Assembly: GCA_020746875.1 (NCBI GenBank)
Contig: JAGTJL010000008.1
Location: 1,054,001 to 1,118,000, forward strand
Reading direction: 5' to 3'
Source of the DNA: Rhexocercosporidium sp. MPI-PUGE-AT-0058
Lineage: Eukaryota; Ascomycota; Leotiomycetes; Helotiales
DNA length: 64,000 nucleotides
Of this stretch, positions 23,433 through 35,543 are shown one piece after another. Within the stretch, counting starts at the first letter, position 1; each line of letters begins with the position of its first letter. The position numbers and the translations under genes were made by a program. The notes under the pieces were generated by a model, which did no database searches, was not told the origin of the DNA, and was given only the letters and a program-made list of their open reading frames with translations.

Positions 23433-25122
23433 CTAAATCAGTTTCGGACCCTTATTGAAGAGATTCTTGGGATCGTAACGCATTTTCAGCTCCTTTAAAC
23501 GAGGATAGTTAACACCGAACATCTTGTTACCAGCGGAACCGAAACCTAAAATACTATCAGTAAGTTGATCCCTCACCTAGGAAGTTAAAACCCACCGTCA
23601 TAGTTCATATACTCTCCTATTCCCTCCTGAGTGACTGCATCAATCTTACCTGCGTCGACCAAGGTAGATTTAGTCTTTTGAAACTCCTCCTGCACTTGTG
23701 CAGTCAAAAGTCGAACCTTACTACGGCAGACATCGTCGAGTTCCGGCTTTGTCCATGTCATGATATACAACAAATTTCCGTATGCTCCTCTGTTTGCAAA
23801 TGCTGTAGCTGTCTGAGGAACCCTGATCAGATTCGCGTAAGGGTAATATTCGATCAAGACCAATGACATATCCGCATCCTTGTGGCTGACCACGAAGTCT
23901 GTGAACTCCTCATGGATCGTCGTGACGGTGGCCAACTTTAACGGAAACGTAAATGCCGAACCTTTCATCGATCTTCGCAGACCATGGTAGAGGTTCTCAT
24001 TCATGAGGGCATTCATGGCTGAGTAGAGCATCTCAGACATGATCAGAATCGTGGGGTTCAACTTGAAGAGATCGTCGTAAAACGGCCTGGCCACAACTTC
24101 TGGCCCATTGTAAAACGCGACCGCTATCAACGAGGGTCTCTCTCCGAAGTCCGGTACCTTATTGAATGTGACGAAGAAGAGGCTCTTTTCCTCTCCCATT
24201 TCCATGAACTTATTACCATAGTCAATCACAGCTGGCAGTTGATGATCCTCGAATCTGAGCATTGCGGTCCAAACAGGATTCTTCTGCTCGTGGGCCTTGT
24301 ATAAGAAGGATGTTGCGATACCGAAACAGGCCCCGGCTCCTCGAGCAGCCCAAAACAAATCCTGGTTCTCGAATTCAGATGCAGTAACGATTTTGCCATC
24401 AGCAAGCACATATTCCACGGCGAGAAGGTTGTCGATGACGAGGCCGTGCGCCGGAGTGAGATAGCCATATCCTCCTCCTAGAGTTAACCCACCCACACCA
24501 GTATCTGAGGAAAAGGTTAGGGGAATAGACTTAAATAAGTTCCGACGAAACACTCCAGTGAGGTCCACCAGAACTTTTACTCACGGTTGATTGTCCCGCC
24601 GACAGCTGCAAGCCCGTACTTCTCTGCTTCACTGTCGACATCTCTCCATAATGCACCCCCTGCTGCGGTAATGGTCTTTGCTTCCGCATCCACAGTGACT
24701 TGGTTCCTGAATGATATGGATCAGAATAGTTTAACTCAATTGGCATTTCCTGTGACCCTCAACTAACATTCTGGAAAGATCAATACATGCACCTCCATCA
24801 GAAGAAGACGAGCCGCTTGTTGCGTGACCGCCTCCACAGACAGCGAAATCTAGACTGTACTTATTGCAGAAAAGAATAGTCTTGGAGACGTCTTCGGTAC
24901 AAGCAGGCAGCACGATGAAGGACTGAAAGCAGTCAGATCAGTCACATAGCTGAAGTGATGAGTGTCAGATGGGTTGGATTGAAGACTTACAGCCGGCTTC
25001 TCTGCCGCCTTAGACCATCGCTTGATGTGCTTTTCATACAACACGGATCTTGGCAGAGCGACTGCACCTGAATCCGAAATGCCTTCCAAGGTACCGACAT
25101 GCGGTATCTCAAAGTTGTGCAT
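23433..25122 (-). CDS. BBE-like FAD-linked oxidoreductase
   Basis: Five exons (introns 24923-24990, 24707-24767, 24505-24584 and 23546-23595) encode 476 aa. The FAD-binding type 4 fold is plain: FAVCGGGHATSGSSSS contains the His that usually carries FAD covalently, then VTVDAEAKTITAAGGALW, GGTINHTGVGGLTLGGGYG, and the substrate-domain end YPRLKELKMRYDPKNLF typical of berberine-bridge-enzyme-like proteins. Each splice restores a conserved motif (HTGVGGLTLGGG across intron 3, for example). No secretion signal is seen, so the enzyme is probably cytosolic. Such enzymes oxidise sugars or alkaloid-like metabolites; the substrate is not predictable. It converges on the RGS-LOV gene with about 320 bases between. 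Confidence 0.9.
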
Positions 25123-26626
25123 CTTGTGTTCGAAGTAGAGTGCTGGTATTCGTTGCTGGTATGTGACGGTATTTCAATATCTGTACTGGAGAAGATGTAA
25201 GCATATCGATTAACCTCAAGTGAAAAGAATGACATGGGTGAAGGGCAGCCTCTGGAGTGCGAGAGGTGAGTAGTAGGAGAAGCTTGGAGGTGGGTTCGTG
25301 CTCCTCTTGTATTCCACGAAATATGCTTGGAGTAATTTGAATACAAATAGATTGGATATTGCCAAGGGGAAGATGAACTTACTCTTTGGGCCAGTTACAC
25401 CCGTACAACGCTCTTTCTGCAAGTCCCGCAATTGTGTTCTGCTCTGATGAGGCGTGCAAGACGAGTTTTAGTGAAGCATGAGAATAATCGATCTCGTCGC
25501 CTAAATCGGCGTGTGTAGTTGATTAGGAAGGTACGAAGGACACGGAATAGGTTCGTAATTGGGGAAGGTCGGGTCTCGAGGCACAGAGACCACGGTAAGC
25601 AATTGCAGGCTGATTATTGCTCCAAATTTCGAGAGCATTCGTGGAGGGAACTTGATATTTAGGAGATCAATCAAGATCAGATAGAAGGAAGACTTTCCTG
25701 ACATGAGTTGCAAATCAGGAGAACTTTTATCAGGATCGCCGTTTGCGAAAATGAAAACTGCTCACTTCGCACCTCTGACGTGAGATAGGTAAACATGGTT
25801 TCCCGCAGCGAGTCAACCTTTCTTTCCAGACTAACGATGTCTTAGAAGAGCAACCTTCTCGCAACTTCACAAGTACTCAGCTTAGATAGGGAGATGTTAT
25901 GTGCATGAAATTCGATTCAAAATAAGGAGAGAAGAGCTGCTGTTCGCCTTTCTCCAAATCCGCAGTCGTTCTTACTACAAGTCTACGCAAATGCAGTGTC
26001 CACGACGTGGGAAGGTGTGCTCGGCTACTGCTACTCTAAATTTAGAGGACGAGATCGCCAACCGAAAAAATAAAAAAGAACTATAAATTGAGAAAGTATA
26101 AGTGAACTTAAGAGTTGGTACTGGCCGCAAGGACGTAAACCCTTCCTTCCATGGATGATCTCATTGCTGTTTTGAACAATTCCACTTCATCAGCTTGGCA
26201 GCTGAGCCGATCATGAGCCCGAAAGATAAGAAAGTGCTTTCTTACAACGGCATGGTGCTACGGAATTCCGTGTTGCCTTTTGCTTCAGTCGTCTGAGAGC
26301 TGGGAGAGCGATGTTGGGTAGTCGGACCAAAGCAGTCTCCTTGGCGGCGAGTTTCTTGCATTTTGCCAGCAAATCCAAGTTGTTTGAGACTGCAACTATC
26401 CTTTCAAGATATAACGTCCGTTCATCGAAAGCAATCTGCCCTCTAAGAGGTTGGACTTCAAGTGAGTTGTCGCGTTAGAAGTGACGCACGTGGTGACATA
26501 CATCAATCTGCAGGGATTCGCGTGTCGCGTAGCTCGACGCGTACCCAAATACCTACCTCGATACTGTGACCTGGAGTGTGAGCTATCCAAACAACGAACA
26601 TCTAGATTCACTTCTACAGAACCGAA
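25123..26626. other. Divergent intergenic region
   Basis: About 1.5 kb between the divergent FAD oxidoreductase and the PUA-like protein gene. Frames here are short and without domains, and a purine-rich stretch occurs near 26040-26090. It should contain both promoters. Confidence 0.55.
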
Positions 26627-29098
26627 ATGCCTCCTCGAAGAAAGCCCGGCAATGGCCCTCATGTCAGCGCAGCCCCCACTCAAGTCCACGAACCCTCAGC
26701 ACCACCTTTGACGCAAACCAAACTACCCATCCCTAGGAAGCGCATCATCAGTGCACCTCCCGACCGAGTCTACAAATCCTCAATACCCTTGACACAAGCC
26801 AAACTGCCGATTCCTCGGAAGCATATACGGTCGTATGGGAAGAAGACAACGAATCGGATCCCAAAGCAGGAAACGCTCACGCAGATGGACTACTTAAGGA
26901 TGAGCGATCCAGTCCGTCTAGACAATGAGGATGAGGACCCAGATGAGATCGAGGAGGCAGATGAAGACTACGAGAAGCAGGCAAAGAAACGGAGGAGTAA
27001 GCGGAGGAAGACTACGGGGGACGAGCCGGACAGTACGCCTTCTTATCATACACAGCGCCTCACGCAGATGGAATGGAGCTTTACATCAGCGCTGGACGAC
27101 GAAGACGACTCCTCTATATTTGATGTTCCTAGTTCTTCGCAGACTGATCTTCCGACCATGTCCTCAAGAAGAACAGTAGGAGAGTCGTTCAAGACAAATG
27201 CTGCAAAGGCACAGCAGTCTCCGATCAAAGAAATGCCGCCTCCGCAGACACCGCGTCGAATACTAACGGCTGAAATTCCTTCATCACAGTCCCCAGCAAC
27301 TCCATTCTCAATACCTTCTAGAGGATCTTTGAGGCGATCGCCTCTGAAGGAGACATCGATCAATACCCCGATACCATTCAATACTGGTCGAAGGTCCGAA
27401 GTCAGTTCTGACAAGCTGCCCAAGCTCGAAATCAGAGACACTTATGACACGGCTGATACGAGCCAGTTTAGTCGTGTACCTTCTTCGCCAGCAAAACGAC
27501 CAAGCTCTGTGAAGAGTGTTAGATTCACTTTGCCAGATCAAGAGGATGAGGCTGAAGAGCCAGCTTCGCCATTAGTGACAAGGAGGTCGACTCCGGGTAG
27601 AAAGTCTGTCATGAAGAGGACGGAGATTTTAGACTCCGATGCAGAGAGTGACGAGGATCTTGAAGATGATGAGATACCTTTAGGACGCGATATTGAAGAG
27701 GAACCTGTGGAAGAGGCAAAATCCCTGAAACTTGATAATGATGAAGATCATCTTGAACCTATAGACCTATCGGGATTATTGGAATTAGGTTCGGGTGAGG
27801 ATATGGAAGATCAAGAAACGCATACCGAAAAGTCGCCAGAGCTTGGAAATGATGAGGCTATAGGACAGAGTCCTGTACCTGAAAGCCAAGAGGAACCACT
27901 CGAGCCAGAGACTTTTTATGGAGACATTGGTCTGGAGACTCAGATGGAAGCAAACCGCGTCTTAGGCTCTTCGGAACGGCGTTCCATGACTGCAACACAA
28001 CCAGAGGAGAATATAGAAGAAGACGATGATGAGGACGACGAGGATATACCGCACGAAACTGCAGTTGAAAAAACACAACTACTAGAGAGCCAACGTCTCT
28101 CGACCCAACACGTCCATTCTATGGAACCCAGAACAGCCGAATCTGACGTATTTGTCTCCATCCCTCCTACACATCTCACGAACATCATCAGCGGTGCCAA
28201 AAATCACGAGTTTAGGAACTGGTCCTTCGCTCTCCCAGTCCGTCGTATATGGATTTACGAGACCCGGCCTACCTGTATGTTGAAGTACATGGCTGAGATT
28301 GGCCCAGCAAAGAGGCCAGGTGAATTGACAGATGCGACTGGCTTAGGTAATGTTGACTTCAATGGCAAAGCTTGTACCTGGAGGGCATATGAGATATTGC
28401 AGGTATACCAACTTGCAGATCCGGAACCTTTGGCGCAATTGAAGGAGAAGGGATGGCTCAAAGCCCCTCCTTCGAAGACTGCACGAGTAGCACCTGCTGT
28501 GATAGACGAGCTCATGGCGAATCTTCTACCACCACTCTTCCCTGAGCGAGTAGAACTAGAGGCGGCAGCCCCAGCATCTTCATCAACAGATACACAGGAA
28601 GTTGATGAGCAGATTGTGAGCACGATGAAGCAATATTCACAAGTTCCCGCCCCGTCGCATCTACCGCTTCATCAAGTGGAGCCTGAAGAAGTTGAATATG
28701 AGGAAGCAGAAGAAGAGGGTCCGGCAGAGCATGAACGAAACCCTGCATCTCCATCTCCTCAAGCTACACCTCAGCCACCTCGAAGGTTCAACGGTCCACC
28801 ACCTTCACAAGCAACGACCGTCGACTTAAGCCAAACACAAACGCCAATGCAACATTCGCAGAGCGAAATCATATGGGAATCTCCCGCCCGACCCGTGACA
28901 TCCAGCACACCCGCAAGATTACCAACTCCTTGCCACGGCTCTGATCTAGAAACCCAAGGACCAGAGTCTCATCCTCCCTTCTCAATGGCTTCGTCTCAGA
29001 TATTGAGCAAGACTCAGCTGCTGTCGGATAGTTTGTTCCAGGATAGTGTACCGGGCCCTCCGCCTTTCATTCAGGATTCTGATGATGAGGATGATTGA
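26627..29098 (+). CDS. Acidic nuclear-type protein with PUA/ASCH-like domain
   Basis: A single exon of 823 aa. Residues 1-500 are disordered and highly charged: a basic start, two copies of LTQ(T/A)KLPIPRK, a bipartite-like basic patch (KQAKKRRSKRRKT, about residue 120) and acidic tracts. Residues about 505-640 are the only folded region: FVSIPPTHLTNIISGAKNHE, then RRIWIYETRP, GLGNVDFNGKACTWRAYEIL and VYQLADPEPLAQL. This resembles the PUA-like ASCH/EVE fold, which contacts RNA or modified bases. The C-terminus is Gln/Ser/Pro-rich and ends in DSDDEDD. A nuclear nucleic-acid-linked role is inference; no catalytic residues are evident. Confidence 0.75.
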   Translation: MPPRRKPGNGPHVSAAPTQVHEPSAPPLTQTKLPIPRKRIISAPPDRVYKSSIPLTQAKLPIPRKHIRSYGKKTTNRIPKQETLTQMDYLRMSDPVRLDNEDEDPDEIEEADEDYEKQAKKRRSKRRKTTGDEPDSTPSYHTQRLTQMEWSFTSALDDEDDSSIFDVPSSSQTDLPTMSSRRTVGESFKTNAAKAQQSPIKEMPPPQTPRRILTAEIPSSQSPATPFSIPSRGSLRRSPLKETSINTPIPFNTGRRSEVSSDKLPKLEIRDTYDTADTSQFSRVPSSPAKRPSSVKSVRFTLPDQEDEAEEPASPLVTRRSTPGRKSVMKRTEILDSDAESDEDLEDDEIPLGRDIEEEPVEEAKSLKLDNDEDHLEPIDLSGLLELGSGEDMEDQETHTEKSPELGNDEAIGQSPVPESQEEPLEPETFYGDIGLETQMEANRVLGSSERRSMTATQPEENIEEDDDEDDEDIPHETAVEKTQLLESQRLSTQHVHSMEPRTAESDVFVSIPPTHLTNIISGAKNHEFRNWSFALPVRRIWIYETRPTCMLKYMAEIGPAKRPGELTDATGLGNVDFNGKACTWRAYEILQVYQLADPEPLAQLKEKGWLKAPPSKTARVAPAVIDELMANLLPPLFPERVELEAAAPASSSTDTQEVDEQIVSTMKQYSQVPAPSHLPLHQVEPEEVEYEEAEEEGPAEHERNPASPSPQATPQPPRRFNGPPPSQATTVDLSQTQTPMQHSQSEIIWESPARPVTSSTPARLPTPCHGSDLETQGPESHPPFSMASSQILSKTQLLSDSLFQDSVPGPPPFIQDSDDEDD

Positions 29099-29273
29099 AT
29101 AGAGCGAGGTGCTTGCTTATCAATGTTGATATTTGGATATTGGTATTGAGACTGAGACTGGAAAGGTATGCATTGTGGGTATAGATAGGACAAGGATACA
29201 GGATTATCATACAGAGTACACATTAGCTTATACAAACCCATATTTCTCCAAACACTAACTCCATTGAACCAAT

Positions 29274-31818
29274 TCATGACCGAGGCTTGCTCTCGCCTCT
29301 ATTCTCAACATTCTTCCCACTCCTCGGTCCCTCGCCTCTCCCAGGTTTATCCACAGTCATCTCCTCTCCACCATCACCACCCCTCTCCTCCGCCTCCTCC
29401 TCCCTCCTCAAACACTCCAACTCCCTCTCCAGTTTTTTGACCAACCTCTCCAAAACCCACTCCGCCTCCTCCTTACCCCCCATCAGCGGACTCCTGTTCC
29501 CCACCCAACTCCACTCGACCCTCTCATCCCCATCCCCCTCCTCACCCTCCTGCCTCTCACCCACCATCCCCAACCCCTCACCATCCGCCCTCGGCCTCCT
29601 CAACGGCCTTCGATGCGTCTCCCCACTCCCCTCATCCTCGCCAATCAGCTTCAGATACCACGCCCACTCATCAAAAGAATATTTCTTCGGCGGGGAACTC
29701 TTGAGATGGCGCATTACTTTGCCTATCTCTTTTACTAGTATGACGTAGTATTCTTTCTTGCTTTTCGGTAACTCGTGGCTATTCTCGCCGTATTTCGTCG
29801 CTTTCCTAGTCTCTTGGTTCGTGGCGCTGCCTCGCTCGCGCTGCGCTGCTGATTCGGGATCATTTCTAGCTGTAGCTTCGCTAAAGTCATCTCCATCTCG
29901 CTTCTCGCTCTCTCCTAGAAGCCCAGGCGGCATCTCCTCAACCCCCCCTCTTGATTGTACTTTTCAAACACTGCGATCTTCTCTCTGGAGACCTTCGATA
30001 CCCCTTCTCTCACACTGGCCTTGATGCCCTTCTCCCCTGGCAGGACGGTGAAATTGCCAATCCACAGCGTTAGATCCCGAATCCCCTTGACAATCGTATC
30101 CCCCATATTATTGATCAGAATCGTTAGACTCGGCACCGCTAGCAGCGACCAAAACACGAAGAACGCTTTTCCCGCATTGGAGACGGGGTAGATGTCGCCG
30201 TAGCCGATGGTGAGCAGGGACGTGTAGGCGAAGTATAAGGATGCGAAATACGTCCATGATTGAGGGTGTGATTCGGAGGCGTAGAAGACTGCCGCACCGG
30301 CGAACCAGAGGGCTAGCCAGACAACGCCGGAGATGGTGAGGGAGGTCCAGAGGCGGCGGGTGTGTGCGCGGGCCTGGATTTGGCGCATGAGTGTGAATTC
30401 TCTTTCGCGTCTTTCTCTTTCATTCTTGAAGTTTTGTTGGGAGGTGAGGGTGGAATTATCGCTGGTGCTGGTGGGCTTTTGCTCGGAGGAAATGGGTTTC
30501 AGGACGGCGGCTTTGTTTTTCTTTTCAAGTTTTGCGATGAGCCGACGGCGTTCTTTCTCCACCATTCGAGCACTCATCTTTACCTTCCCACGTTCGAGGA
30601 CGAGAGAACGAATCGAGCCGATTACCAGACCGATGATTACTACGACATTACGTTAGTTCGTCTTCGACTTCCGCATGTTTTGTATGAAAATGAAGAAATA
30701 TAAAGATCCAAATCTAAGCGAGCTTCTCTGGCGAGACAAAAAGAGCGAGGACGAGACGAAATTGAAAACTCACTTATTCCACCAATAGCAAACGGGAAAA
30801 GTAATCCCCTCCCCGTATCTGTACTCAGCGAGAAATCACCAATCCCCACCGTCAACAATGTGAAATCCGCCCAATACACAGCATCCAAGAAATGCCAACC
30901 CTCAATATGCGAGAAAACAGCCGCTCCCGCAAGAAGATAGACGAGAAAACTAATCGTCTGCAACATCAGCGTGCGCTGGCTCATAGTGAGTTGGAAATCT
31001 TTATCGTAGTGACCTTTTGAGGCGCCCCAGACGGTGATGAGCATTAGGGATGCAACGATGAAGTAAAGAGCAGCGGAGAAGATGGCGTAGTAGAAGGCTT
31101 GGCTGAAGGCGTGGGAGGATTTGGGTTCGATTATTAGTGGGCCGGACACGCAGGCGCAGAGACCGATCAAGGCGAATGAGGACATGTACCTAGATATACT
31201 GTGTGAGTTTTGAAATTATAAAAAGTACTTTGGGAGGGAGTGCCTTACCAGCCGATGATAGTCACAGGTTGAGCGATTGAAAAACGTACTCGTCTCGCCA
31301 TGTTTAACAAGAGGAATAGGTTCGATATAAGGGCTATCCCAAGTTGAGCAGCGTTGATACCAATCAACCTAATCAAAAAGCAATATCAGTAAAGTCCTCT
31401 TTCCCATCACGAATTTCCAAGTAGGGTTATGGCAAAGCCTCACCATTTCGGATCATCCAGCTCTACACCCTCCGCCTCTGTCTTCCCCTCTGGAATCTCC
31501 ACCCTCCAATGCACAACTAGCGAACATATGCTAAACGCCGATGCCATGGGACTAAACCAATCCTCTCATTAGTCTTCCATTACTTGCTCATCTCTCTGCC
31601 ATGCCTCACGATCATCATCAGAATCAGGGTACGTATGTAAAGGGTACTTACCCAAAAGTCCCAGCAATCAACGGAAACGCCGTACTTGCGAGCCACCACC
31701 TACTAGGCTCCAGAAATTCCTGCTCATCTTCCTCTTTCTCGTCACGCTCGGTGCCTTTCTGGTTCTCGACATCTTCTGCGTCGTTTGAGATCTGTTCGTC
31801 GAGACCAGGGTCGTTCAT
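29274..31818 (-). CDS. TOK1: TOK-type two-pore potassium channel, apparent frameshift
   Basis: Exons 31818-31652, 31551-31444, 31368-31249, 31189-30774 and a last exon from 30639. The protein has eight likely membrane spans and two pore loops, with filters TVGIGDF and TIGYGDI, the layout of the fungal outward rectifier TOK at the plasma membrane. Each splice restores a membrane helix. In the last exon the frame stops at 29915 (511 aa), but the next frame continues at once with EEMPPGLLGESEKRD and a long charged tail to 29274. The switch lies at a run of seven G (minus strand, 29942-29948); one more G would give QEGGVEEMPPG and about 725 aa. I read this as a one-base error or a real tail-truncating mutation. 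All transmembrane parts are intact either way. Confidence 0.88.
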
Positions 31819-32603
31819 CGTTGCGATTTCGTCTTGTGATGTCTAGGGGGGAAAAGTGTGGAATTATTCAGGAATCGTCCATTCAGTTATTTTCTAGATC
31901 CGTTCCTAGCAAGTCGCAAGTCGGATTCCTCCTTTTCGATACCTGCTTGGTTATTGTGGCGCTTCTACTACTGTAGAACTAATTAGAGAATAAGTAGACA
32001 AGAGCCCCAAGGAAATAAAAGCTCTGTCAGATTCTGGACATGGTATCGAAGAGGTTCTATCAATATGAAGAAGGAAGTCGAGTTCCACAGAAAGTTGGAG
32101 ATCGAGACCGAACGAAATCTTAGTCGGATTCTGATATGGCGCTAGTGAAGCTTGTCTCGTCTTTGCATGTGCATTCAAGGTTCCACTTGGAAATGAATTG
32201 TTATTTCAGGGTCCGGAGCTTTCAATGTTGCCTGTGGACATGCGCGGGTGTGTGACGTAGTTGGCACATTCCTTGCTTGGAAGCTGGAGACGGGATGGAA
32301 GCGGGCATGTGAGATGGGCGAGATGAGATGACAGGGGTATGCGGAATATACCCAGATTCGCTCTGGAAGTAATAAATCTTCAACGCAGCAATGAAATTTG
32401 ATTGAAACAAAGCGTTGCTTGAGAGTTCTTTGAGAGGGGAAATATCCAGTGATTTTAATTCAGACAAGCAAGAACCGTCTAACCCACCAGGATCTCTAAG
32501 GTAGCCAGCCACCCAACCAATCAACCATTTCTACCTAGAACTCCAGTCCCCATTTCCAAGCTCCAAATCAATTTTCCGCTTCAACAAAGATAGGGTATTA
32601 TTC
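31819..32603. other. Intergenic, TOK promoter side
   Basis: About 0.8 kb between the TOK gene start and the 3' end of alanine aminotransferase. No supported ORF. The word CGCTAGTG (32140-32147) also occurs in two other promoters of this window. Confidence 0.55.
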
Positions 32604-34180
32604 TCATCTGAACTCGTCCATGAATTCACTGTGGAACTTCGTGATTCTGCCAACCCACTCAGTGCCTGGCGCAAGGAAAGTCGTTCTGAAATGAAGAGTG
32701 TCTTCTTTCTGGCCAAAGCCGGACCCAGCGACGACACAGACTCCCGTTGCATCTAGGAGGCGGAAGGCGTAGAACTCATCTGGGGAGCGACCTTCCTTCT
32801 TGGCGGCTTCGATGGCTTTCTGGGGGAGCTTGATGGTGGGGAAGAGGTACATAGATCCCTGGAGAATGTTAGGATGTACTTCTAGAACAGGAGGAGATAC
32901 TTACTTGAGGATCGTCACACTCAACACCCTCCATCTCCTTGAATGCCTCGTATAGAGCGGTGGCTCTCTTCTGGAGACCGGCGAAGATACCATCCCACTC
33001 TTGCTTGTACAGCTCGTAACTTGGCGACCCCTCTTGAGGCGGGTTCACCATCATCTCCACTAAACATTGACCAATAACTGGAGCACACAAGCTGATGGAA
33101 ACAAACTTGTAGATTTGCTCCTGGACCTCAGGGTCAAAACCGCACAGCTCGAAGTATCCACCTCGGTGTCCACACTCGCCAACCATACCCTTTGAAATAC
33201 TGTGTAGCGAGGCAAGCTCAACGTACTTGTATTTCTCTGGGTCGGCCTTCTGCATCTCCCTCAAGACACCCTTAAAGCTGTGGAACTTGCCCTTGAAGAC
33301 ATTGGTTTGGTAGACTTCGTCTGCCATCACAACAAGCTTCTCTTGGGCGGCGAAGTCAATAACTGCCTTCACATCAGCAGCAGAAAGACTGGCACCAGTT
33401 GGGTTTCCAGGGTTAATGATGACAATCGATCGGACATCAATTCCCTCAGAGACGGCCTTCTTGTGTGCAGCCTTGATCGCCTCGAGGTCTGTTCCCCATC
33501 CCTTCGATTCGTCGAGGTAATATGGAACGCACTTGGCATTGAGAACGGCAAGGGAAGCGGTGTAGAGAGGGTATTGTGGAATGGGTACTAGGACCCCGGT
33601 ATTTGGCGAAGCGCAGATAATATGCAAGAGAGTGTTTACCCCCGAAGAGGCACCGGCAGACAAGTAAATATCTGCTGGATCAGCTGGGAAGCCATCTCGT
33701 CCTAGAGTAATGTTTGTCAGTCAATGCAAGACAAAGGTGAGGAGGGTATGAAGGTAGAACAGGAGACATACTCTCAATAAATTTGGCAACACTCTCCTTG
33801 ATCCCTGGAGCTCCAGCACTTGCGCTGTACGCACCAACAGATCCCACGGCCTTCAGCAGCCATCTCGCTCTCTCAATGACATCTGCCTTGTAGCCCAACT
33901 GATTCAACAGCACATCTTCCTTTTCCAACAAAGGAGGGTACTCCAACAAGCTCAAGGCCTGTCTGAAGAAGGTAATCGGCTTCTGATCCAACTGCTGCGG
34001 GTTTCCGATGTTCGCAGAGATGACCTTGTCGAAAGGAAGGCTGGTGTCGCCCTTTGCAAGCTTCGCCCTGTACTCCTCCGAACGCACAGCAAGTTCTCCT
34101 CTAACAGCATACTTGGCCTCGACCACATGCGGATTTATGTTGCTGATGTTCAAGCTGCGGAGGGCAGTGGTGGACGACAT
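32604..34180 (-). CDS. Alanine aminotransferase
   Basis: Three exons (introns 33702-33771 and 32859-32904) give 486 aa from the ATG at 34180. The enzyme interconverts alanine and 2-oxoglutarate with pyruvate and glutamate using PLP. Visible landmarks are NINPHVVEAKYAVRGEL at the N-terminus, ANIGNPQQL, PQYPLYTASLAVL, INPGNPTGA, ADEVYQTNVF, and SISKGMVGECGHRGGYFE with the Schiff-base Lys, then CDDPQGSMYLFP across the last intron. The frame stays open upstream of the ATG and reads basic, Ser/Thr-rich residues (ILKVRPLFQSRT), so an upstream exon could add a mitochondrial presequence. I therefore leave cytosolic versus mitochondrial location open. Confidence 0.93.
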
Positions 34181-35543
34181 GGTGCGGGACTGAAACAGTG
34201 GTCGTACTTTAAGGATTGAAGTGGAAGTGGAAGTAGAGGCTGGCAAGGGATTGTCTAGAAGGAAATATAAAGGTTAGAAAAAGAAGGCCAGCAAATTCAC
34301 CAAACAAACAGATTGCGGTATATAAAACCCCTTCCTTTTCTCTTCCGGCGAGTAAAAAAGAAAAATGGTCAAGAGAGAAAAAAACAGCACATCGCTCGCA
34401 TGACCCCACCATTGTACATAAGGCATGAGGCACATCCCGCACTTGGCCGCCCGATGCCGGAAGTTTCCTTCTTTGTTTCATGCCTTTTGGTCTTCCCCAT
34501 GCAATATCTCGGCGGCGTCTCACGCAAAGATTGTACGAAAGACATCCCACTCACCTGAAGATTTGGATGTCCACGCGGCGGAAAAGGAATATGGTCTAGA
34601 GCGGGGGAGGGATTTTTGTGACGAGGAGAGGGAATGGACGAGTTGGCGTCTTGACCCAGCGGATAATGACGAGTTGAGGGCGGTAGCAGCCATGGGGGGC
34701 AAGTGGGCAAGTGCAAGTGCACTTTAGTTCTCTGGGTCTCTTAGGACAAGGGGAGGAGCTACTTTGGTATCTTGACGCCGATTAGGGCACTTGATTGGTA
34801 GTACCTGTGGGCTCGAATGGACAGGACTGGCTTCTGGCTTTTGCCACGGGGGTGGCTGGATGGTCGGTCTGTGGAGCTGGTGCGGTGCGTTATCGTTGGG
34901 ACATCGTTCGTTGCTCTATTGTCCTGTCGTATGTAGTGTATGTGTATCAATCAACTGTAGGGGCAGATCGTGGAGACGCCAGATGGACGGGAGCTTGATG
35001 TAAATGCGGTGTGGGGGGTCTGTGGCCTAGAAGATACCAATGGACATGATCTGATATGGGCAAATTGATGCCGTAACGAGTCAAGAGACGTTGCTCACTT
35101 GTTGGTTGGTGTGTGGTGGTTGAGAAAAAGTTGGGAGCTGGAGCTGGAGCTGGAGCTGTATCGGGAGAGCTTCAGAGATAAGAGACCCGATAAGAGAGAA
35201 AGGGGGTCTTGGCCCCTGTCTCCACGGCCTATGTCGGAGCTGTTCACGATTGATGTTTGGATACTGTCAAGACTACACTTAACCACAACACCACTTTGAA
35301 CAACATATCGTCTGTTTTGGGACTGTCGGACTTGCGGTCAATATAATATAATTATCATCATGGAAGAAAGAGACTATAAAAAACATTCTTGAGTATGAGC
35401 ATCTATGAAGCAATCAGTGGTAAGGTGGCCAGCCCTCTTCAGTATGTCTGCGAATTGACAAAGATAGCAATTTTCAAAGCTGCAGCAATTTCTGGAACTC
35501 ATAAACCGCCATAATCAAGATTATATAAAAACAAAGCCCATAG
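34181..35543. other. Intergenic, aminotransferase promoter
   Basis: About 1.4 kb. It contains the aminotransferase promoter and possible 5' exon, and a short GAGCTG hexanucleotide repeat, about four copies at 35135-35158. No other supported gene. Confidence 0.55.

Noticed and set aside
34209..34550. Minus-strand ORF just upstream of alanine aminotransferase
   Set aside because: Different frame from the enzyme and no motif; at most a 5' exon, which cannot be shown from sequence alone.
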